Positions 56,117-64,000 of a stretch of DNA of 64,000 nucleotides are shown one piece after another. Each line of letters begins with the position of its first letter. The first letter of the stretch is position 1. The stretch is from Symbiodinium natans. Its lineage: Eukaryota > Sar > Dinophyceae > Suessiales > Symbiodiniaceae. Position numbers and translations under genes: made by a program. The notes under the pieces are model-generated. The model saw only the letters and a list, made by a program, of their open reading frames with translations. It was not told where the DNA came from and did not search any database. The stretch is from positions 212,501 to 276,500 of the forward strand of contig CAJNDS010002772.1 in the NCBI GenBank assembly GCA_905221605.1. The letters are read 5' to 3'.

Positions 56117-57583
56117 TCACTCATCGTCGAACAAGGCCGACTGCAGGCTACACTCCTCTTCGGAGATGTGCTGGTCGCCTTGAGCGTTCTGCGACTCCTG
56201 CTCTGGTTGGGCAGAAGCCTTGAACATGGGCTGGAACACAGACAGAGCGGCCAAAGATGCACTGCCGCTCTCGGTCCTCTCGGCCCGTCGCACAGCCCCG
56301 AAAATTTGAAACACATCGGAGCCTGAAAACCAAAACTGCAACTGGAACAAACGAACTTTCTGGTTCAGCTGCTTCTCTAAAGCATCCGCACGCTCGGGAG
56401 TCGGCCCCACAGTGTTGAAGGCCTGTCTTCCGACCTTCCGGCGAAAGGAACTGAAGAAGCCGTCCATCTTCTGCGTTCCTCCCACCACGTCTTTCTCATC
56501 CCACTCACGTCCATTCCAAAACTTCACATGGAAATTCTTCGTGAACTCGGGATGCGGAGGCTTGTGGCGAACATTTGTGTGAGCTAGCTTGAACTGGCTG
56601 AACTGCCGCCCTTGCAAGGTTCCGTCATACAAGGGCCCCTCTGGCTGGTCCAATTGCTTGTACGCCTTTGCTGAATCGGTGTGGCAAATGCTGCCACACT
56701 CCAAGCGTGGCTTTCCAGTTGAAGTGACCATGACGGAGCGCAACTCTTCCAAACTGAGAGGGCCTCCACCCTTGACCACCTTGACTCAAGCGGTAGGGGA
56801 GCTTTGCGATGTAAATCTTGGAGGAGCCACGCCTGACCATGCCGATGAAGCGAAGCCAAAGAACTGAAGTGTTCAACCCAGCACTGCGAAAAGCAACCTC
56901 GTCAATTTCAACATCCATGCCGGGCCCACCCACAGTCAGTTCTTCGTTCATTTTCTCCACCAAAGGGCACAGCCAACTTCGAAAAGCATCCCACTGCTCT
57001 CGAACCGTTCTGGAATCCAAGCCCAATATCAATCCAGCTTGATCCGGAGACAAATTCAAAGTGCACATCAGCCACAAACAACCAACTGCAGATCGAAGAG
57101 CAATTCGCTTGCAAAAAACAAGTCTCTGTCTTGCGCAACGACACTTTCAGAATATCTGCACTTGCGGCATCGCACCAAACATGAATTCTCTCGATCCTCA
57201 AGCTTCCAATCCTTCTTCTCACACTTGGGACACACGTTCTCGCGAATGTCTTTGCAAATTCCAAGCTCGTAGAGAATTTCTGCAATCTCATGAGGCTTGC
57301 TGGTCAAAATTCCATCCAGGCTGTAGCAAACACCGCAGAACGTCCCCGCTTTCGGTCAGGACTCTAGCACGCGGATCTGTGTACGTCCGCTTGCCCTTGT
57401 TCGTTGCCGGCTGCTTCTCCAAATTCTCTTCTGCATTCTTCTGCTTCTCCCTCTCTGGAAGTTGCTTTTGGCCTTGGCTTTGACTTTTGGAGAAGCTCGA
57501 ACACGACGATCGCGTCCTGCAGTTCCCATGGAAACTTGACCTCCATGTTCCCAGCGGGCAGCCATTGCAAGTGTTTTTGCCAT
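56117..57583 (-). pseudogene. ISXO2/IS1595 (Merlin)-type DDE transposase, frameshifted
   Basis: Cut-and-paste transposase family known in bacteria (IS1595/ISXO2) and eukaryotes (Merlin). A likely start is the ATG at 57583 (MAKTLAMAARWEHGG), followed by a basic region. A zinc ribbon is at 57307-57090 (VCPKCEKKDW, then LVRCRKCRY). The catalytic core is in two frames: 57077 to about 56785 holds VEIDEVAFRS (first Asp) and VLWLRFIGMVRRGS, and 56779-56117 holds ICHTDSAKAY (second Asp) and TQKMDGFFSSFRRKVG, where the third acidic residue is Asp where Glu is usual. Frame changes are at about 57080 and 56785 (G-rich runs). A C-terminal tail of about 80 residues follows. I did not find terminal inverted repeats, so a domesticated or decayed copy is possible. 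Confidence 0.8.
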
Positions 57584-57864
57584 GACTCTTGCAGGCTTTT
57601 TGAAAAAAAGTGAAACTTCTGTTAATCCACAACGCAAGCATGCAAATAAATGGAATTCTCAAGCAAAAACATCAAGCACAGTTTCTTGTGTTCCACCTTC
57701 TGAAAATGAACCTCCACAGTGCAGAACAAATTTCCAGACGACCAATCACTGTGTAGAGCACGGAAGCAGTGTCTATTTGCAAAAAATTTCAAACCAGCTC
57801 TTCCAAAAAAAAATGGGCAGAGTTTCTGCAGACCCCCTCTTCAGAGTCATTTTCCTCCCTCCCC

Positions 57865-57920
57865 CACATCGGCTAAAGGGGGCAAATGGGCCTTCGCCCT
57901 TGCCCCCTTCAGCCAATGTG
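57865..57920. repeat. Long hairpin, 23 base pairs
   Basis: CACAT, GGCT, AAGGGGGCAA and GGGC on the left pair with GCCC, TTGCCCCCTT, AGCC and ATGTG on the right around a CTTC loop. Two single mismatches and a 2-nt bulge interrupt it. Confidence 0.9.
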
Positions 57921-58363
57921 AAGGACAGACAAGTTGGTTTTTAAATTTCGAAACAAAAATGTTTCAGGCAATTTGTACAAACATTTTTTTCATGTGCAGG
58001 ATGTGGGCCTTGCATTATTTGAATCTGGAATCTCTTTCTCAAGTTCATTCCTTTCGTTTTGCATTTTCTTTTTGGCATTTTTGGGATTTGTTGTTCATTA
58101 CTAAAAAAATTTATCTTGGCATGTTTCTTTAAAATCTATTGGAAACACTAATTTAAATTGACTTAGAATGTTAATGCCATGTCAGAACAATGAAAGCAAA
58201 GATGTTTTTCTTTGAACTTGTACACTGGATCTCAGAACATTTAAGAAATTATGAAAAAGAAGTTTTTTTGCTTTCTAAAGAATCATTGTGAACAGAGCAC
58301 GTGCCATGGTGCTTCTTTTAAAGATGCAGCATCAGAAGTGCTGCAGCATCTTCATTAGATGTG

Positions 58364-58399
58364 GCACCACAGGTGTTAATATTTTGCCACCTGTGGTGC
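58364..58399. repeat. 12-bp perfect inverted repeat
   Basis: GCACCACAGGTG (58364-58375) and CACCTGTGGTGC (58388-58399) with a 12-nt A/T-rich loop. A third related copy (GCCACCTGTGATGCC) follows near 58439. Confidence 0.9.
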
Positions 58400-58581
58400 A
58401 TCGCCCAAGAAAAGAATGTGCATTGAAGATGGCAAGACTGCCACCTGTGATGCCGCGCCCGCCAAGAAGAATCATGACCTGTTTGGTCTTGCCCAGCTGG
58501 ATCCTTGCCCTGCGCATCACGATGCCAAACTCTCTGCACTGCAATCGCCACTGCAATCGCCGCCACGCCTATTGCCTCCCA

Positions 58582-58762
58582 AAGTGGAGTGTATGCCGCC
58601 TATCAGGCCCGGAGGCCTCTTGCCTAAGGAGCCGCCGGCCTGATGCCAACTTGCCCAGAGCAGCACCCGCCCTCGTCCCGCAGGGTCTTGGGATCTAGAG
58701 GTGTCGCACGACCCTTTCTTCCTTAACTAGGGTTAGGTCTTTGCAGTGTGCGTTCTCTGAAC
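58582..58762 (+). repeat. Second copy of the LINE 5' region repeat
   Basis: Homologous to 43137-43359, with the hairpin conserved (58602-58644) and about 50 bp missing after GCAGCACCCG. No LINE ORF follows it, so this is a truncated or solo copy. Confidence 0.85.
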
Positions 58763-59504
58763 ACCAAATCAAAAAAACAGTGACCTTGCAGTGGTGTGTA
58801 TGTGTTTCCTCGGTTTTCATTGTGAATGGGTGTGGTGTGTTGTGGTTTCGGCGTTTGTGGGTCAGAGAGTCATGTCATGGAGTGTGGGTGTGTGTCATCA
58901 TGTGGGGTGTTCAAGTGTGGAAGTGTGCGGGTGGTGAAAGGTGTGTGGATTTGGAGACACAAAAAGAGGGCAAGAAATCAACCCCAAAGGTAGAGAAGCC
59001 GAAGTGACCTCCACAGTATGCCTGACAACGATGATGTCAACTTCAAATTAGCAAAAATCGCGTGCGCGGCTTGCGCGAGAATGATTCTGGCAAGTGCGAG
59101 CGCATGCCTGTTTGGAAGCGTCCCCCGTGAGCAGCCGCATGGCGCGAGATTGGGCGAGGAACACCGTAAGTGGGACGTATCGTAAGTGGTGTGGGCTGTA
59201 GTGGAAAGGAGGCGGTCGTAACGTTGAAGGAGGTGCCAGCGGCTGCCCGGCCCGCCTCCTCTGGAGGCCACCGCTCATCACTGTCCCATACAAAGTGGGG
59301 AAGTCGCGCCTGGTGGTTTGAATTTCAAAGCTATCACCTCTGCGAAAAGCATGGAGCCAAATAGAATCTGCCGCGACAGACCCACCGGCTGGCAAGAGCT
59401 TGCGTGCCAGAGAAAGCAGGTTGCTTTTTGAGCAGCAGGGGCTTGTGATGGGGAGAGATCATTGCAAGTAAGCTGATCAGTCGCTGGCTTGGCACGAGTT
59501 GCGT
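58763..59504. other. GT-rich spacer
   Basis: GTGTG-rich, G-biased strand from about 58790 to 58960, then unremarkable sequence. No recognised gene. Confidence 0.5.
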
Positions 59505-60484
59505 TTACCAGCCTACGCAATAAAAGGTGCGAAGGATTGGTTTCAGCCGCTTCAATGCTGGAAAGTCGGTCATCTCCGGCGTTGTCAGAAAGGCTGAGGC
59601 AGGCACAGTGCGCACAGGAATAGTTGGAGCATCACACACAAGTTTGCCTTTGACTTTCAACTTAAACTTGGTTAAGTGATGCCCGCCAGTAGTCCTCTTG
59701 TGCTTCCAGGAGGTCGCGCAGACTTTGCTAGTCTGCACGAAGGTAGACGAACAAAGAAAGAAGTCAAGTGCACTGCTGACGCTGCCCTGCTCGAAAGTGC
59801 AACTGGGTGGCTGACAAAGGGTAAGGTCACCTTGTGCAAGCAACTGTTCAAACTCGCCCTGCCTTTTGTCATTGACTAGATTGAAGTCACCTCCAATAAG
59901 AACCGGATGGACAGCCTCCCTGACAAAACCAAGAGAGCGGAAGAGTTTGTTCCAGTAGGCGGGATGCCAGTAGGCTGAGATTAGCCAATAGCCAACAGCT
60001 CGAAATCTGACAAGGACAGCAAGCGCAAAGCCAGGGAGGATTTCCTTTGTTTCAACAACACAATGTCTTGTGGCAAGCAGACAGCGACACCACCGGACTG
60101 ACCATTATCGGTGTTAATTGCAAGCGAGGCAATTGTGTTGATGTTAGGGGTAGCTTGTCTAAACCTGTGGAAACTCGGAGAGTTCCATTCAGTTTCCTGC
60201 AAAAGAACAGGGCACTGGCGAGCAACTGAACCAATAGTGGCATCCTTGGCATTGCCGACAATGTCGAAGGAACAGAGAGAAGTGACATTCCAAGAGACCA
60301 CCTCTTTCAATTTGCTGGGCTGCTTGGGTATACCATCGAAGTATGGCATCAATCGGTCAGCAATCAGATTAAGGGCATAGTTATACTCAAAGGTCAACCA
60401 GATCAAAGGGCTTGTCATCGGTTGTGGAGAGAGCAAGTCTGAGTTCACGGATAGTTGGAAAGAGAGTTGGGAGGTTGTAGGCAA
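59505..60484 (-). pseudogene. LINE endonuclease fragment, minus strand
   Basis: APE-type endonuclease of a further LINE. On the minus strand: VVSWNVTSL (catalytic Asn) and PVLLQETEWNS (Glu), then SGGVAVCLP, in the frame 60484-59981. About 59880-59930 holds PVLIGGDFNLV (Asp and Asn). The frame 59843-59505 holds FEQGSVSSALDFFLCSS (Asp) and KRTTGGHHLTKF (His). The motif set is complete but frame breaks lie between 59980 and 59850. No RT follows in the 3' direction (below 59505), so the copy is truncated. The upstream stretch to about 60830 is likely its 5' part. It stands head to head with the plus-strand LINE at 60820. Confidence 0.8.
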
Positions 60485-60819
60485 GAAGAATACTATTCAG
60501 TGAGCGCACACGAGCACGGGGCAACTAATGCATTGAGGTGGTCCAAGAAACGCAAATAGCGTTCCTTGATTACAGCGTCACTAATTGTTGTCATTAGGTA
60601 TGCTCGGGGACCAGTATGTCCCAAAAAAGATAACAATGCATAAAAGTTGACCATCGCAGATGACAGCTCTGAGTGCTTTTTCACCGTCAGGGAAGGGGGG
60701 AGGGGTAGAGGTGAGGTGTGTGTTGACTGTGCCTTGTTTGGAAACGAAGTGTTTGATCGTGGAATGAGTGGAGTGGGAGATGATTGCTCTCTTGACGTTG
60801 GCAGCAATCTTCGCATGAC

Positions 60820-61956
60820 TTGCGGGTTCACGGTGGGCTAGATCCTTTACCCCCGATCAACCCAAAACTGGCTAGTATTTTACGACTACAAAAATCTTTT
60901 CACGCTACTCCTTCTACATCTACTCGTCACTCCCTCCATCTTACTCGTGATACTGGCAATTCATTATCTGTTCCTCTCCCTACCTCTACTAGCCTTAAAA
61001 TATGTTCTTGGAACGTCGAAGGTCTTCACGAAGTTGCCAAGTATGACAGTATCTTGCATCTTTGCAATTCGAATAATATTTCTCTCCTGTGCGCGCAGCA
61101 AACTAAGGTTCCCTCCTCTTCCACCTTTGTGATATCTGGCTGGGAGATCCTTCATTCTGGTTCCCCGCAGGATAAGCATCATGGAGTAGGTTTCTTCGTT
61201 TCTCCCAGGCTTCGCGCCCATGTTCACTCCTTTATTCCACACTCTGCTCGTATCTGTGAGCTTACCTTGAACTTACTGCCTCACCCAGTAGTCATCCTTT
61301 CTGTTTATGCTCCTAGTCAGGTTGAGGATGCTCAGGAAGATCTCGCCCGTAAAACAAAATTGTGGTCTCACCTAGAGTCTATCCTATTAGACAAGACTGA
61401 TCTCTCCCACGTTTTACTAGTAGGAGATTTCAACTCCCGCTTGGACACTGTCTTGGATACTTCTCAAACGCGTATTGGACCAGCTGTCATTGGCAAACGA
61501 CAGGCTCTGGAAGATGACGATCGTGATAATGCAGTTTCCTTGCTTAACCTCCTCGACTCCCTTGACCTATCTCTTCTTCAGACCTTTTCGAAGCTCCCCT
61601 TTCGCCGTAGAGTTACCTACAAAGAGATGTCTTGCACCGATCATCTGCTCCATTCAGAAGACGTTAACCAATGGACTTGTTTAGACTAAATTCTTATTCC
61701 TCCCAAGTTGTCTCCTCTTGTCACCTTTAAAGGTAATATCTTCCAACAAATTATTAATTCCAGGCACCTTCCGCTTGTTTTCGGCCTTACTACGCAAAGA
61801 CTTCCTCCCCGTGCGGACCCTCCACCGCCTCGTAAGGATTTCGCGGTTTTGGCAGATTACTATCTTCATGTGGAGACAAAGGTTCTTGAGATCACAGACA
61901 ATCATCTCAACCCTTTTTCGTCCTCGGCTTCTGGCTTTGTTTATAGCTTATACTGA
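60820..61956 (+). pseudogene. LINE APE-type endonuclease domain
   Basis: The 289-codon frame 60820-61689 carries KICSWNVEGLHEV (catalytic Asn), LLCAQQTKVPS where the usual Glu of QETK is Gln, GVGFFVSPRL, VVILSVYAPSQ (Tyr), LLVGDFNSRLD (Asp and Asn) and a C-terminal RRVTYKEMSCTDHLL (Asp, His). A TAA at 61687-61689 ends it. The same frame stays open from there to 61956 (contains VTFKGNIFQQIINS and RKDFAVLADYYLH) without a known domain. The Glu-to-Gln change would weaken or abolish nicking. Confidence 0.8.
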
Positions 61957-62457
61957 TGGCTCCTGGCCCGAATAACCGTTGTGTCTCCTCCACAAACCCT
62001 GCAGGCTGGGGTTTTGCCCTCACATTCTCCCCTCATGATACACATCCTGCTTGGTCCTCTCCTTGGACCGTCTCTTTTGGTTCTGTCCGTACTAACCCAC
62101 AGTCATCCGAAGGGCCCTTAATCGGTTCTAACAATACTGGTGAACTTAAAGGCTTAATTGAACTTTTTGATTATTTCCTCTACTATTCTGACCTTCCCCA
62201 ATCTCATGCCGTTATCGTGTATACTGGCATCCCTTTTACAGCAGTACTTCGTTGCTCTTCGCTCCTTTCTTTCAGTGGATCTCCGTATCGTTCCATCTCC
62301 TCAAGGTATCCCTGGAAATGAAATTGCCGACGCACAGGCCAAAAAGGGCGTCTTCCAACGCTCCTCCTTAGGTCGCTTCTCTCCACCTGCCCCGCCTCCA
62401 GTCTCTCCCCTCCGTCCCTTGGATTTAATTCTGACCTTTGGTCCCGACTCACAGTAG
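61930..62457 (+). pseudogene. RNase H remnant between endonuclease and RT
   Basis: Pieces in three frames in the right order: LFIAYTDGSW (first Asp, about 61935-61970), NPAGWGFAL and then SNNTGELKGLIELFDYF (Glu, 61990-62180), AVIVYT near 62220 where the next Asp should follow but the sequence departs, and VPSPQGIPGNEIADAQAKKG (last Asp, about 62290-62350). The segment between IVYT and the end appears shortened, removing one catalytic Asp. It is RNase HI by the GIPGNEIAD signature. Confidence 0.75.
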
Positions 62458-64000
62458 AAGAACAAGATGTTAAACTCACTTCCATTCTCGCCAACAACCT
62501 CCATCTTGTCCCAGAAGCCCCTCTCTCTGCTAAAAAGCCCTGGATCTCCGCGCATACTCTCGATCTTGTTGCCAAATTTCAGTCCACCTCTTTTGCTGAT
62601 CTCCTCTCTTTAAAACAAGCCCGCAAGTCTATAAAGAAGAGCGCCCGCAAGGATAAGAAAGCCGTTATTGCTCAGCATCTTTACGACGACTTTCATGGTA
62701 GCTCCTCCTCGCAATGGAGACATACCCGCCACATCCGCTCTGAATTTAAGCCCCGCGCCACTGGTCTCTTGAATCAATCCAATACGCTGGTTTCCAAAGA
62801 CAAACGCGCTTCTACATTTGCGGACTATCTACATTCTTCGGTCTGTTTTCCCCCTCTGATCGTCCCGTTCTTGTCTCAGACCCTCATCCTCTGGTACCGG
62901 ATATAGACCGTCCCTTTACAATGACAATGACCGATCCCAATCACGCTCTCCGCAAAATTAAACCAGGTCGCTCTCCCGGTCCTAATTCTATCCCGGGTGA
63001 AATCTATAAGCACGCTCCTTTTGTGGTCAAACTTTACCTTTTAGACCACTACAACCAATGTCTTGACACTCACTCGGTCCCTCAAAGCTGGCTTTTCTCC
63101 GAGGTTGTCATGCTCGTAAAAAATCATCAGAAGGATACCCGTTTACTCTCCAATTATCGGCCTATCTCTCTTCCCAACGTTTCCTATAAAATCTTCGCCT
63201 CCATGTTGCAGTCTCGGCTCGCCCTGCACCTCGATGAACGGTTGCGCTCCACCCAGTTCGGATTTCGGCAACATTGTTCTACATCGCAGCCAGTTCATAT
63301 CCTTCGCCGCCTAATAGAGGTCTTCGAGCGCCATTCTACTTCCTTTCATGCGTTATTTCTCGATTGGTCCAAGGCGTTTGACTCCGTCACTTTTACTGCG
63401 ATTCGTTCTGCCCTCCAATTTATGGGTGTTTCCGACCATCTCATCTCAGTTATATTTTCTTTATACAATAATCCTACATTTGTTGTTAGGGATTCTTCAA
63501 AGCGCTCTTTGGTAAAAACTCAAACGAAGGGCCTCCGTCAAGGCTGCCCACTTTCCCCATACCTCTTTAATTTTGTGTTAACTCACCTCTTTCACGACGT
63601 AAAAACTTCTTACCAGCAGACTTTTGGCCAAATTGCAGGTGTCTTTCACGTACCCACTCTCCTTTGGGACTTAGAGTATGCAGATGACACAGCTCTCCTT
63701 TCCACCTCCGCTTCGGTTTTAAACCGCCTTGGTCCAATTCCACGGTGCGTCGCGTGGTCTTTACCTCAACCAAGAAAAATGTGAACATTTGAAATTGCAC
63801 TCCACTCAAGGAATCTACTATTCGCCCTTTATCGACTCTCCTTGTCCTTGTAGCTGCTGTGGTGGCATGTGCCCCACGGGACCTCTGGTCTCTGAGGCCT
63901 CGGAGATCAAGTATTTAGGGGTCTACTTGGATGATACTTCCAGTAATGCAAAACACTTACGCTATCGTATTTCGCAGGCGGTCTCGGCAGCAAAGCAACT
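62450..64000 (+). pseudogene. LINE reverse transcriptase (C-terminus beyond the window)
   Basis: A Lys-rich linker precedes it (KKSARKDKKAV). The frame 62921-63784 holds LRKIKPGRSPGPNSIPGEIY, LLSNYRPISLPNVSYKIFAS, LFLDWSKAFDSV (motif A), GLRQGCPLSPYLFN (motif B) and LEYADDTALLS (motif C). Near 63737 the sense moves to another frame (GLYLNQEKCEHLK, then EIKYLGVYLDD) and continues to the window end. All catalytic Asp residues are present. An upstream stretch before 62921 (FADYLHSSV) belongs to it in a different frame. Confidence 0.87.

Larger units (their letters stand above)
57584..58581. other. A/T-rich spacer with inverted repeats
   Basis: A/T-rich stretch with two strong hairpins (57865-57920 and 58364-58399) and a weaker one (58321-58352, AAGATGC with GCATCTT). 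No coding signal. Confidence 0.6.
60820..64000 (+). mobile_element. LINE with order endonuclease-RNase H-RT (runs off the window)
   Basis: Plus strand: endonuclease (60820-61689), a linker in the same frame after a TAA (to 61956), RNase H remnant (about 61930-62400), linker, RT (62921 to the end). Several frame changes (near 61690, 61945, 62230, 62450 and 63740) show a decayed copy. It is lower in G+C than the 43-55 kb LINE, so a different lineage. Confidence 0.8.

Overview
The window is nuclear DNA of a dinoflagellate, probably of the Symbiodiniaceae/Suessiales type. Three things show this. (1) An exact 19-nt match to the 3' part of the dinoflagellate spliced leader lies at 37316-37334 on the minus strand. 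(2) The host genes I could splice by eye have many short exons, mostly GC-AG (some GT-AG, a few probable GA-AG) introns, and every acceptor reads AG|G. (3) The intergenic space is filled with microsatellites and with tyrosine-recombinase retroelements and LINEs.

Host-gene part, about 1.6-24.6 kb. All recognisable exons are on the minus strand, as expected for dinoflagellate unidirectional gene arrays. From 5' to 3' on that strand they are: a 7-exon gene for a roughly 78-residue unknown protein (24.6-24.1 kb); a complete triosephosphate isomerase gene with 15 exons and an apparent C-terminal extension (23.2-19.5 kb); a HECT-type ubiquitin ligase gene whose catalytic domain is spread over at least 14 small exons (12.9-6.7 kb, 5' end unresolved); and an unidentified multi-exon gene (4.5-1.6 kb). 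Introns and spacers hold polypyrimidine, poly-C, ATT, CTCTAT, CA/TA and other simple repeats. From 26.0 to 27.5 kb there is a block of palindromic, triplet and G-tract repeats.

Retroelement part, about 27.5-64 kb. Element A (27.5-37.3 kb, minus) is a YR retroelement with recognisable split direct repeats in the order A1-ORFs-B1-A2-B2. It encodes, in order, a tyrosine recombinase, a Trp-rich zinc-finger protein, a CCCH Gag-like protein, a cytosine-methyltransferase-like domain and RT-RNase H. Its A repeats carry the spliced-leader relic. Element B (38.5-42.4 kb, minus) is a decayed relative with YR, a Fe(II)/2-oxoglutarate-oxygenase-like domain, RT and RNase H. A large LINE (43.1 to about 54.9 kb, plus) has two long low-complexity ORFs and a 1789-codon endonuclease-RT-zinc-finger ORF. 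It is followed by a USP-like protease fragment and an ISXO2/Merlin-type transposase, both minus. At the right end two further LINEs lie head to head: an endonuclease fragment (minus, 60.5-59.5 kb) and a LINE with the unusual order endonuclease-RNase H-RT (plus, 60.8 kb to the window end).

Most long open frames left of 28 kb are translations of simple repeats or of the wrong strand and are not listed. Exon chains were made by hand from reading-frame continuity and the AG|G rule. They are well supported where a conserved family is recognised (TPI, HECT) and tentative elsewhere.
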